Shown piece by piece: positions 54,428-63,488 of a DNA stretch of 64,000 nt. The stretch's first letter is position 1; every line of letters starts with the position of its first letter. The DNA comes from CAIKMD01 sp963729935 (GTDB taxonomy: Bacteria; Pseudomonadota; Alphaproteobacteria; ATCC43930; CGMCC-115725). The stretch is taken from contig CAVSPW010000002.1 of NCBI GenBank assembly GCA_963729935.1, forward strand, positions 620,001-684,000. Reading direction: 5' to 3'. The notes beneath the pieces are model-generated. The model was not told the origin of the DNA. It saw only the letters and a list, made by a program, of their open reading frames with translations, and ran no database searches. The position numbers were made by a program, and so were the translations under genes.

Positions 54428-54453
54428 CAGCCTTATAATCCGTTCTGCTACCG

Positions 54454-54482
54454 CAAGGGCGGCTGCGACGCAGCCGCCCTTG
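54454..54482 (+). terminator. Hairpin terminator after PEP-CTERM gene 1
   Basis: Perfect 13-bp stem CAAGGGCGGCTGC (54454-54466) with a GAC loop and GCAGCCGCCCTTG (54470-54482), 27 bases after the stop codon. The downstream T-run is weak (TCCGTTTC), so Rho-independent termination is likely but incomplete. Confidence 0.7.
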
Positions 54483-54508
54483 TCCGTTTCAGGCCTATTT
54501 CGAGGCTC

Positions 54509-54538
54509 TTGTCACACCAGGCGCGCTGCCGGGATAAT
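54509..54538 (+). promoter_or_regulatory. Possible sigma-70 promoter of the TPR-sulfotransferase gene
   Basis: TTGTCA (54509-54514) and GATAAT (54533-54538) spaced by 18 bases, 30 bases upstream of the start codon and just after the hairpin terminator. Moderate match only. Confidence 0.3.
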
Positions 54539-54567
54539 CGCGGATCAAGGCAGCAGGCTGGGGCAGC

Positions 54568-56472
54568 ATGGTGAATGGCGGTAACCGCGCCGAGCGACGG
54601 CGCCTGAAGGATCAGGCGGCAGAACTCGTTGCGGCGGCAGAGCACCGCGCGGCCGGCCGATTGGACAAGGCGGAGGCGCTCTGCCGCAAGGCCCTGCAAA
54701 AGACACCGGACGATATCAATGCCCTACACCTCCTCGGCGTCCTCGCGCTCGAGCGCGGTCACCCCGACCGAGCGGTCCAGCTGATCAGCCAGGCACTCGC
54801 TCGCGTCCCGGAACTCGCCTTTGCGCACGGGAATCTCGGCAACGCCTACCGCGCTGCGCGCCGTCCCGAAGAAGCCGGCGCCGCCTATCGCCGGGCGATC
54901 GCGCTGCAGCCGGACTTCGCCGCCGCCCACACCAATCTCGGCCTGTTGCTTTGCGAACAAGGGGATTTCGCCGCCGCGCTGGCAAGCTGCCAACGGGCGG
55001 CCGAGCTCGACCCTCGTAATCCCGACGTGCTGAACAATCTCGGCAACGTCTATCGGGCGCTGGGCCAACTGGAAACGGCCGAGGCGACGCTGCGCCAGGC
55101 GGTGCTCCTCAGCCCTGAAAGAGCCGACCTCCATGTCAATCTCGGCAACCTGCTGATCGACCTCAGGCGCCCCGAGGAGGCCGCTTCCTGCTATCGCCGC
55201 GCCATCGATATCCGGCCCGGCCTCGCGCGTGCCCATTATGGCCTCGGAATCAGCCAGAGCCTCGCGGGCGATGCCGAGGGCGCCGTGGACAGCCACCGCG
55301 CGGCGATCGCCTTGGCCCCCGCTGAGGCGGCGCCATGGAACGATCTCGGTCGCGCTTTGCGCGCATTGGGACGATTTGACGACGCGGCCGACGCGTTCCG
55401 GCGCGCCCTTGCGATCAACCCGGATTTCGCCGACGCCTTTCGCAACCTCGCCTCCTGCCAGCAGCTTGCCGCCGACGATGAAGAGATCGCTCGCATCGCA
55501 GCTCTTGCCGATCGAGCGGAGCTGCCGACCGAGGAGCGCGTCATCGCGGGCTTCACTCTCGGCAAGTTGCTCGACGAAGTCGATCGGTTCGATGCGGCCT
55601 TTGGCGCCTACGCAAAGGCGAATGCCGCTTACCGCGAACTGCGAGCAAGGACGGGCGAGCGCTTCGATGCCGAAGCGCTCCGCCGCCAGGTGGACGAAAC
55701 GATCGCCACTTGCACGCCCGCGTTCTTTGCTTCGGTTGCCGAATGGGGAAGCCCATCCGAGCTTCCCGTCTTCATCGTCGGTATGCCGCGCTCGGCCACG
55801 AGCCTGGTCGAGCAGATCGCCGCCAGCCATTCGCGGGTGTTCGGCGCCGGCGAGCTCAAGGATATCGGCGAGTTGGCCGTCAAACTCGGTACCGTCCACG
55901 CGCACTGGCAGCGCACCGAACTCCGGCGGCTCGCCGACACGCATCTCGATCGCCTTCAAACCCTGGGTCGCGGCGCCGATCGTGTCGTCGACAAACTTCC
56001 GGACAACGTCTTCCAGCTCGGCCTCATCGCTACTCTTTTTCCCTCGGCGCGGATCATCTTTTGCCACCGAGATCCTCGAGATATTGCCCTGTCCTGCTTC
56101 TTTCAGAAGTTTGCCTCCGGCCAGCTTATGTTCTCGTACGACCTCGCCGATTGCGGCAAACGCTATCGCGAAACCGCACGCCTGATGGCGCATTGGCGTC
56201 GCGTCCTGCCCCTGCGCATGCTCGATGTCACCTACGAGGCGCTCGTCGCCGATCTAGAGAGCGAGAGCCGGCGGCTTGTCGCATTTCTCGGTCTCACATG
56301 GGAACCGGCCTGTCTCGACTTCCACCGCACGCAGCGGACCGTCACGACGGCGAGCAGCTGGCAGGTGAGGCAGCCGCTTTACGCGCGATCGGTCGGGCGT
56401 TGGCGTCACTACGAGCGGCATCTCGGGCCGCTGCTCGCCGCGCTGGAAGCCGCAAACGGCGCCGGCGCGTAA
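54568..56472 (+). CDS. TPR-repeat protein with a C-terminal sulfotransferase domain
   Basis: 634 residues. Residues 20-330 contain about eight to ten TPR units (recurrent ALxxxPxxxxAxxNLGxxxxxxG). From ~395 follows a sulfotransferase domain with the 5'-PSB loop VGMPRSATSLVEQ (Gly of the common PRSGTS replaced by Ala), IIFCHRDPRDIALSCFFQKF as the 3'-phosphate loop near 495, and RWRHYERHLGPLL at the end. Such fusions sulfate glycans or tyrosines using PAPS. No signal peptide, so cytoplasmic. Placed between the two PEP-CTERM genes. Confidence 0.88.
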   Translation: MVNGGNRAERRRLKDQAAELVAAAEHRAAGRLDKAEALCRKALQKTPDDINALHLLGVLALERGHPDRAVQLISQALARVPELAFAHGNLGNAYRAARRPEEAGAAYRRAIALQPDFAAAHTNLGLLLCEQGDFAAALASCQRAAELDPRNPDVLNNLGNVYRALGQLETAEATLRQAVLLSPERADLHVNLGNLLIDLRRPEEAASCYRRAIDIRPGLARAHYGLGISQSLAGDAEGAVDSHRAAIALAPAEAAPWNDLGRALRALGRFDDAADAFRRALAINPDFADAFRNLASCQQLAADDEEIARIAALADRAELPTEERVIAGFTLGKLLDEVDRFDAAFGAYAKANAAYRELRARTGERFDAEALRRQVDETIATCTPAFFASVAEWGSPSELPVFIVGMPRSATSLVEQIAASHSRVFGAGELKDIGELAVKLGTVHAHWQRTELRRLADTHLDRLQTLGRGADRVVDKLPDNVFQLGLIATLFPSARIIFCHRDPRDIALSCFFQKFASGQLMFSYDLADCGKRYRETARLMAHWRRVLPLRMLDVTYEALVADLESESRRLVAFLGLTWEPACLDFHRTQRTVTTASSWQVRQPLYARSVGRWRHYERHLGPLLAALEAANGAGA

Positions 56473-56730
56473 GATAGAAAGCGGCGTTGAAGCAGGCGAT
56501 CCGACCAAAGCGCGCGCCGTCAAATCGATCATGTCGTCGCCGATTCGGATCCCGAGGTTCTCACCGCGGCTCACGCCAGCACCAATCGACCCGCGCGACG
56601 CTGGCTCCGCAAAGCGGTGAAGATAATTTGACCGAGGTGTCGGCGTTCATCACGGCGCTCATCATCCAAACCCGCGCCTCGGCGCCCCCGGGGAACGCGG
56701 CTGCCTGCGATCCCTGATCGGCGATCTCGT

Positions 56731-56870
56731 TTCCCTGCTTGCGCCTCGAAACTTCCCTGCTGCCTCACTTAGGGAAACGGCCGGCAAGCGCGTGCCGCCA
56801 CTGAGCGATCGGCCGCTCTCCCGGCGCTCGTGATGCCCCCAAACGCGAAAACTTCCCTGTTAATTCCCTG
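56731..56870 (+). repeat. Cluster of TTCCCTG repeats
   Basis: Direct copies of TTCCCTG at 56731, 56753, 56853 and 56864, with an inverted AGGGAAA near 56771. Two copies share the longer AACTTCCCTG context. Such arrays recur in rhizobial intergenic DNA (from memory). Function unknown; may mark a recombination or insertion scar. Confidence 0.5.
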
Positions 56871-57102
56871 CTGAGCAGAGAATCTCGGCGGTCATCGCGC
56901 CACCATGGGTCGGTAGCGCGGCCCCCCCCGGCTCTTTTTCATCCCGCACCGCAGGCGCCGGTTTCTTCGCCACCCTAAGCGTCACGCGGCAAATTGATGA
57001 TCAAATTGACGGGCGCGTTTTTAAGGCCGCCCGCCGATTAATAAAATGGCGGACGAGATGCGAGGGTTCGACGCCGAGACAGAAAGTCATGGCAGGTAGA
57101 AA

Positions 57103-57112
57103 TTAACCATAA
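57103..57112 (+). promoter_or_regulatory. CtrA-like TTAACCATAA site 4
   Basis: Perfect TTAACCATAA followed by TTTTGCG in the spacer upstream of PEP-CTERM gene 2, about 240 bases before its sigma-54 promoter. Confidence 0.4.
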
Positions 57113-57353
57113 TTTTGCGCGATCCCACACTTCGGAAGATGAGGCGTAGTAATAATCGCCCTTTCGCCGCGCTGCATGTTAGGTTCCGCAGCGAAGCAAC
57201 GGAATGGCGAGGCAGCGACCGAGGAGCGCCAAAAGGCCTTTTGTCGAATGATCTTACAGTCAATGTTGGTGGACTTTACACATCGCGCTGATCCTTCGTG
57301 CGCCGGCCTCTCCTAAGCCTTTGAAGCTCCAAGATTGAGGCCCGAGAGCTAGC

Positions 57354-57370
57354 TTGGTCCCATTCTTGCT
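57354..57370 (+). promoter_or_regulatory. Sigma-54 (-24/-12) promoter of PEP-CTERM gene 2
   Basis: Reads TTGGTCCC-ATTC-TTGCT: invariant GG at 57356-57357 and GC at 57368-57369, ten bases between them, with a full TTGCT -12 element. The start codon at 57405 (or 57417) lies 35-47 bases downstream, a short leader. Presumed activator: PrsR. Confidence 0.75.
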
Positions 57371-57404
57371 TCGGTACTTCCTTTGGTCGGCCGCTTAGAG
57401 CCTT

Positions 57405-58247
57405 ATGTGGGTTGCAATGTACTTTCGGACGATTGGCCTTCTTATCTGCCTCACCATTCTTGGTGCTCTCCCATGCGCGGGCGCGCGCGCGGCGACGAGT
57501 TGGAACACCACTGGCAGCTACACGACGACGGTCACCGGGACGCTGCAGCATGAGGGTCTCGTTAGCACCAACCCTTACATTTATTACGGCAATCAGGTCG
57601 AATTCCTGAGCGGGAGCACGCCGCTTTACGCGACATCTTATTTCGTTACGTCGAACTCGATGACAAGCTCGACCAATACGCTTCAGGCCGCGAACCTCGA
57701 AGTCTACCAAGGCACGGGCTACGGAATCGGCGTCACCAGCAAAACGGTCGGGCAATACGTGGAGGACGTCGGCAACAGCCCCGGTCATACGGTCGACAAT
57801 CAGGGCGTCTATGACATGGTGGTGTTCAAGCTGCCATCGAGCAATTTCGATGTTTCGCAGATTGTCCTGAATACCTTCAGCACGACCCAATATGCGTCCG
57901 GTGCCGCGAACTTCACGGTCTTCATCGGCGGCAACAGTCTCGTGACCTCGCTTTCGAGCCTCTCGGGCGTGACCCTCGGCAGCCTTACCAGCACCTACGG
58001 CTTCACCGAGCTTAACTATTCGAGTGCGAGTGGCGGAACCATCAACATCAATCCCGGAAATCTCACCGGACAGTATCTGATCGTCGTGGCATCCCTGACG
58101 AACCCCACCCGCAACGATGATTTCAAGATCGGGGCAATCGTCGGCAGTCCTCGTTCCGTTCCCGAGCCATCCACTCTGCTGGTCTTCGCCTCGGGCGGAA
58201 TCATGCTTGCCTGCTTCCGGCGCCGGCGCGGGTCCCCGCGCTGTTAA
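57405..58247 (+). CDS. PEP-CTERM sorting-domain protein 2
   Basis: 280 residues from ATG 57405 (ATG 57417 also in frame). Sec signal peptide TIGLLICLTILGALPCAGA ending near residue 29. The mature part is Ser/Thr/Gly/Asn-rich with beta-strand character (YTTTVTGTLQHEG, NFTVFIGGN). C-terminal module VPEPSTLLVFASGGIMLACF followed by RRRRGSPRC: PEP motif, hydrophobic helix, basic tail. Exosortase cargo expressed from its own sigma-54 promoter, upstream of prsT by 71 bases. Confidence 0.9.
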   Translation: MWVAMYFRTIGLLICLTILGALPCAGARAATSWNTTGSYTTTVTGTLQHEGLVSTNPYIYYGNQVEFLSGSTPLYATSYFVTSNSMTSSTNTLQAANLEVYQGTGYGIGVTSKTVGQYVEDVGNSPGHTVDNQGVYDMVVFKLPSSNFDVSQIVLNTFSTTQYASGAANFTVFIGGNSLVTSLSSLSGVTLGSLTSTYGFTELNYSSASGGTININPGNLTGQYLIVVASLTNPTRNDDFKIGAIVGSPRSVPEPSTLLVFASGGIMLACFRRRRGSPRC

Positions 58248-58318
58248 AAACGTCCCGCTTGCGCTAGACTTTTCGATCTACTTCGACTTTTAGTCGGCAT
58301 CGCAAGTCTGCGTTCATT

Positions 58319-61082
58319 ATGATTCGATTCATTGCTTTCTTAATACTTCTGGGATGGGCGGGGACGGCCTTCGCCGCCGATGCGGAGCGCTCGGCCAGCT
58401 ATGTGGCCAAAGCGCATTACTACATGGACCGCTCGGATTGGAAAGGCGCGCTGATCGAACTCAAGAACGCGATCCAGCAAGACCCCAACAATGCGCGCGC
58501 TTATTTCGAATCTGCCGAGATCGATCAACGCGTCGGGGACCTCGAAGCCTCCGAGCGCGACGGAAGGGCCGCCGCGGCGCATGGATACGACCGGGCAGCA
58601 GACCGACGCCTTCCTCGCCGAACTCCTCGTAAAGCGCGAGAAGCTCGGCGCGCTCCTCGACGAGTTTCAGCCGGGTAGCCGACCGGCAGCATTGGAAGCG
58701 CGCGTCCGGAGCGCACGCGGCTACGCCTATTTGGGGCTGCAGCGATTTGGCGAAGCCGAGAAATCGTTCCAGGACGCCATCGCGCTCAGCAACCAGGGCG
58801 CGCTTGCGCTCGCCGGACTGGCGCAAGTCTACGCCATCGAAAGCAAGAACGCGGAAGCCGAGGCGCTGCTGGTGCACGCGACGCAGCAGGATCCGACTTT
58901 GGCCGACGCGTGGCTTCTCTTGGGCTATGTGCGCCTGTGGCAAGGGAATCGCGCCGGCGCCCGCATTCCGTTCGACAAGGCGGTTGAACAGGCCCCGAAC
59001 AGCGAACCCGCGCATCGTGCGCGCGCCTTGTTTCTCATCGGCGTCGACGAGACCGCGGCACAACGCGACATCAACGTGCTTCTCGAGCAAAACCCTAACC
59101 ACCCGGTCGCGAATCTGCTCGACGCCGCGATCAAGGCCGAGCACGGACATCTACGGGAAGCAGAGACGGCGCTGCAGAACATTCAGAACATCGACCAATA
59201 TCCGCCCGCGCTCTACCTGCTCGCGCGGATCGATTTCGTTCAAGGCGAATTGGGCCAAACGGAACTCAATCTCAATCGCCTTTTGCAATTGACGCCGGAC
59301 GAACCTTCGGCTCTGACCTTGCGGGCCGCGCTCCTCATGCGGCGGGGAAACTTCGACGTCGCCATCGATGTCCTGAAGCGCGTTCTGAGCGTTCGCGGTC
59401 AGGACCGCATGACCTTGTCAATGCTCGCCGATTGCTATACGGCGCGCAATGATCGCGGCGCCGCCGCGGCGATCCTGGCACAGATTGCGAAATTGCCGAG
59501 CTCGGATCCAAACGCCTTCAGTGAGTTGGCGGCTCAACAGGCTCGGCTTGGCAATCTGTCGGACGCTGTCGCCACCCTTCAGGCCGCGCGCGCTATGGGA
59601 CCGTTATCGTCCAGCTCCGTATCCCTTCTGATCGCCGACTATCTGGAGCAGAAGAATATCGACGCGGCGTGGACGGCCGCGAAAAGCTTCAGCGACGCCT
59701 CGCATGGCAGCGCGGAGGCGCAGGTGATGCTGGGCGTTGTCGCATTGCGCCGCGACGGCGTCGACGTCGCACGCGGCTACTTTGAAAAAGCCATCCAACT
59801 GGATCCCGGGCTCGTCGCCGCGCAACTCGATCTTGCCGGCGCCTACCGCCTCCAGGGTAAAATATCGCAAGCGCGCGACACGCTCGACGCCGCGGCCGAG
59901 AAAGACCCGAACAATCTCGACATCATACTCGCGCGCGCGGATCTCGAACGCCAGCAACAGATGACGGAGGCCGAGATCACTTGGCTCGAACGCGCGCGAG
60001 TGGTCGCCCCCACGGCGACGGCGCCGCGCTTGACTCTCGCCACGCTGTATCTCCAGCGCAAAGAGGCTGATAAGGCGCTTGCGATTGCGACGGAACTGAC
60101 CCGGATCGATGCCAACGACCCCCGATCGGTCGCAGTCCTGGGTCAGGCGCAACTCGCCAATCGACAGCAACAGAGCGCCATTATCAGTTTCCAGAGGCTG
60201 GTCGCCATGACCGACGGCGCGGCCAGCGCGCAACTTCAGCTTGCTCAGGCCTACGTGACCGCCGGGGACCGCGAGAATGCCGGCGGGGCACTGCGCAAGG
60301 CGCTCGACCGGAGCCCAGACGATCCTGCCATTCAAGCGGCGGTACTCGAATTTGCCAATCGCTACAAGGAGATCGACAGCTTTGTCGCTTTCGTTCGCGA
60401 CCAAGCCGGCCTTCATCCAGCTGATTTCCATCTCCAATTGCTGTTGGGAAGGCTGCTTTTCAGTCAGGGACAGACACAGGCGGCCCTCGCCGCACTGTCC
60501 TCTGCCGTTGCAAAGGGCGGCGGCATCGACGCCACGCTCGAACTCGCGCAGGCGCAGGCCTCGACGGGCGCGCCGGACGCGGCCATCGCGACGCTCCGCG
60601 CCGCGCCGCAGGATGCGCCGCGGGACCGTCGGCTTCATGTCATGCTGGCCCGGCTTCTGGGCGCAACGGGCCATTACCAGGAAGCGATCGCCGAGCACGA
60701 GAAGCTTCTGGCCGAAAAGCCTGATGATCCACTCTTGCTGAACGATCTGGCGTGGCTCTATCTCCAGACCGGCGACTCGCGCGCCTTGTCGACGGCCCAA
60801 GAAGCGCATCGGCTCGCGCCGAATATTTCGACCATCGACGACACGCTCGGGTGGATCCTGCTTCGGCAAGGCAAGCCCGAGGAGGGTCTCAAGCTGCTCG
60901 AGCAAGCGACGAGCGAACCGAAGCTTGCGACGCCGGGAATGAAATACCGTCTTGCCGTCGCTTTCAATATGCTCGGCCGGGATCGAGAGGCCCGTGCGGC
61001 CGTCGAGGAAGCTCTCTCCTCAGGGACCAATTTCACCGAGGCCAAGGATGCCGAAGCGCTCCGCGACAAGCTCCGGAAGTGA
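58319..61082 (+). CDS. prsT: PrsT, XrtA/PEP-CTERM system TPR-repeat protein (frameshifted as given)
   Basis: TPR protein read in two frames. The first (from ATG 58319) has a Sec signal MIRFIAFLILLGWAGTAFA and the first TPR (YVAKAHYYMDRSDWKGALIELK), ending in out-of-frame sequence by 58678. The second frame (to TGA 61080-61082) continues the domain from about 58600 (TDAFLAELLVKREKLGALLDEF) with some twenty TPRs to the end. Total length is 921 codons plus one base, the size of PrsT proteins, so one extra base near 58580-58605 would explain the break. PrsT is a periplasmic or outer-envelope TPR protein of PEP-CTERM systems with unknown partner. Confidence 0.88.
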
Positions 61083-61725
61083 TTCTACCGTTATCGCGAT
61101 TTTGGCGTTTGGGCGAGCTGCTCTTCTGTCTTCTCTGTTGGCGATTTCAGCGATAGCGCGCGCCGACGCCCAGCAGACGGCTCGTCCCTATTCTCTGCAT
61201 GACATTCGCCTGGGAACACCCCTATCGGAGGTCCGGAAACTGGGGTTTCTTGATGATCCGACGCGCGGCAAGCTGCGGCTGATCTGTTCGTCCAATTCTG
61301 ATTCTGCGGGTATCGACTTGCTGCACCCTCTCGCCACGGTCCTGCATCCGGACGAAACACGATGCGCGCTCTATGAAAGGGCACACACCGAGTTTCAGCC
61401 ACTTGCCGGAACGATGGAAATTTTCGGCGAGTCCGTTCAGCCGTATCTTCTTTTCTATCCGGAAAAGCCGGGTGGCGAGCCGCGACTGGCGGAGATCATC
61501 GCGCGCGTGAGTAACGAGCGCTTCCAGCAAATCATCACGATAATGCGCCGCGCTTACGGTCCGACCTCCGACTACCAGATGTCGAGCTTTCCAACCGTCT
61601 ATGGCGACATGATCAACGCGACGTATTTTTGGCGCAACGGGGTCAGCACAATCGAGGCGACTTTTCGCTCTCTCCAGCTCGACAAGATGAGCATCATACT
61701 CACGCTCAACGGATTGGCGCGTTAG
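61048..61725 (+). CDS. Exported protein of unknown function
   Basis: 225 residues from an ATG overlapping the prsT end by 35 bases, or about 207 from a TTG at 61102. Signal-type stretch LAFGRAALLSSLLAISAIARADA. Mature part: IRLGTPLSEVRKLGF, Cys in LRLICSSNSDS and DETRCALYE, MRRAYGPTSDYQMSSF, ATYFWRNGVSTIEATFRS. The order of these motifs matches the exported protein at 30829-31647, so both may belong to one unnamed family. Probably co-expressed with prsT. Confidence 0.7.
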   Translation: MPKRSATSSGSDSTVIAILAFGRAALLSSLLAISAIARADAQQTARPYSLHDIRLGTPLSEVRKLGFLDDPTRGKLRLICSSNSDSAGIDLLHPLATVLHPDETRCALYERAHTEFQPLAGTMEIFGESVQPYLLFYPEKPGGEPRLAEIIARVSNERFQQIITIMRRAYGPTSDYQMSSFPTVYGDMINATYFWRNGVSTIEATFRSLQLDKMSIILTLNGLAR

Positions 61726-61898
61726 AGCGTGCCATGGCTTTCGGAGGGCGCGCGGTCAAACAAGAGGCGTTCGGCGGCGCGCGCCCCCGACGAGTTTGAA
61801 GGAACCGCCTCGCCAGGAATCGCTTGGGTTTCAATTTTGTGTTAATTATGAATGGATTAGTGTGAGGTAATGCCCGGCCACCCCCGATTTTCGGCGTC

Positions 61899-63488
61899 AT
61901 GAGCGAATTGCTGCATCAGCTATTGCGCGACACGGCATCGCGTTACCCGGCTTCCGAAGCGGTCGCTCACCGGCATTCCGTGCTGAGTTACGGCTCGCTG
62001 TGGGAAGAAGTCGAGCGGGCCGCACAGGCTTTCTCTTCATGGGGCCTGAAGCGCGGCGAGCGGCTCGCGCTCTATCTCGATAAACGGGCCGAATTCGTGG
62101 TCGCCATGTTCGGCGCGGCCGCGGCGGGATGCGTCTTCGTTCCGATCAATCCGATCTTGAAGCCACGCCAGGTCGGGTACATTTTGCGCGACTGCAATGT
62201 CCGTCTTCTCGTGACGTCGGGCCAGCGCGCTTCCGATCTTGTTGACGAGACCGCAAAATGTCCCGATCTCGCCTCGATCGTGCTGGTCGACGGCACCGAG
62301 GGCAAGGCGCCGCGAACGAGCGTCGAGATGGTGCAATGGGATCAACTCATGAACGGCCCCGCGACCGACAAGCGCAGCCGCGTCATCGATATGGACATGG
62401 CGGCGATACTTTATACGTCGGGGAGCACGGGCAACCCCAAGGGTGTTATCCTCTCCCACCGCAATTTGGTCGCGGGCGCGCGAAGCGTCAGTCAATATCT
62501 CGGGAATACCGTCGAGGATCGCATTCTTTCGGTGCTGCCGCTCAGCTTCGACGCCGGTCTCAGCCAGATTACGACCGCGTTTTCAGTCGGCGCGAAGGTC
62601 GTGCTTCTCAACTATCTCTTGCCGCGTGACGTCATCCGGGCCTGCGCCGAAGAGAATATCACGGGGCTGACCGGCGTGCCGCCCCTCTGGATTCAACTCG
62701 GCGAATTGCCATGGCCCGAAGCCGCGAGCCGCTCTGTGCGATATTTCGCCAATACCGGCGGCCATATGCCCCGCGCCACGCTCGATCGGTTGCGCGCCGC
62801 GCTGCCCCGAGCGAAGCCCTATTTGATGTACGGCCTCACCGAAGCGTTCCGCTCGACCTATCTCGATCCGGCACAAGTCGATCGCCGACCCGATTCGATC
62901 GGCAAGGCTATTCCGAACGCGGAAATATTGGTCGTGCGTCCTGACGGGACGCCGTGCGACGCAGGCGAAGCGGGCGAACTCGTCCATCGGGGCGCATTGG
63001 TCTCGATGGGCTATTGGAACGATCCGGAGCGCACGGCGGAACGATTTCGACCAATGCCTGATCCGGCCAAAGGGCTTTGCCTGCCCGAAATGGCGGTCTG
63101 GTCCGGCGATATCGTCCGCCGCGACGCGGAGGGATTTCTCTATTTCGTCGGACGGCGCGACGAGATGATCAAGACGTCGGGCTACCGCGTAAGCCCGACG
63201 GAGGTCGAGGAAATCATCTATTCGACCGGTCTCGTCGGCGCCGCCGCGGCGCTGGGCGTGCAGCACCCGAGGCTGGGCCAGGGAATCGTCGTCGTGGCGA
63301 CGGCACCGGCGGGAGGCGCGCTTGATGTCGCCGCGCTGATGATGGAATGTCGACGCAACATGCCGCAATACATGGTTCCATTGCTGATCGTCGAAAAGCC
63401 AGCGCTGCCTTCCGGCCCGAACGGGAAAATCGATCGGAAGTCCTTGGCCGGCGAATTCCGCGACGCGTTCACGGCGGACGACCCATGA
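61899..63488 (+). CDS. Acyl-CoA ligase (AMP-forming), exosortase A system-associated
   Basis: 529 residues of the ANL superfamily: ATP loop AILYTSGSTGNPKGVILSHRN-type segment near 168, aromatic/acid motif YGLTEAFRST near 312, GRRDEMIKTSGYRVSPTEVE hinge near 428 and the catalytic-Lys region PNGKIDRKSL at 505. Matches the XrtA-associated ligase (TIGR03098). It activates a carboxylic acid as an adenylate/CoA or carrier-protein thioester. Its stop overlaps the decarboxylase start as ATGA. Confidence 0.92.
   Translation: MSELLHQLLRDTASRYPASEAVAHRHSVLSYGSLWEEVERAAQAFSSWGLKRGERLALYLDKRAEFVVAMFGAAAAGCVFVPINPILKPRQVGYILRDCNVRLLVTSGQRASDLVDETAKCPDLASIVLVDGTEGKAPRTSVEMVQWDQLMNGPATDKRSRVIDMDMAAILYTSGSTGNPKGVILSHRNLVAGARSVSQYLGNTVEDRILSVLPLSFDAGLSQITTAFSVGAKVVLLNYLLPRDVIRACAEENITGLTGVPPLWIQLGELPWPEAASRSVRYFANTGGHMPRATLDRLRAALPRAKPYLMYGLTEAFRSTYLDPAQVDRRPDSIGKAIPNAEILVVRPDGTPCDAGEAGELVHRGALVSMGYWNDPERTAERFRPMPDPAKGLCLPEMAVWSGDIVRRDAEGFLYFVGRRDEMIKTSGYRVSPTEVEEIIYSTGLVGAAAALGVQHPRLGQGIVVVATAPAGGALDVAALMMECRRNMPQYMVPLLIVEKPALPSGPNGKIDRKSLAGEFRDAFTADDP

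Larger units (their letters stand above)
56473..57404. other. Long spacer upstream of PEP-CTERM gene 2
   Basis: 932 bases without a credible gene. Contents seen: a cluster of TTCCCTG repeats (56731-56870), a TTAACCATAA site (57103-57112) and the sigma-54 promoter of PEP-CTERM gene 2 (57354-57370). Short frames in it lack protein-like composition. Confidence 0.6.

Noticed and set aside
54724..56193. 489-codon minus-strand frame
   Set aside because: Shadow of the TPR-sulfotransferase gene; the coding strand shows clear TPRs and a sulfotransferase domain.
59604..60905. 433-codon minus-strand frame
   Set aside because: Shadow of prsT.
61824..61840. Possible sigma-54 site upstream of the acyl-CoA ligase (TTGGGTTTCAATTTTGT)
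   Set aside because: The -12 element lacks the invariant C (GG-N10-GT instead of GG-N10-GC).
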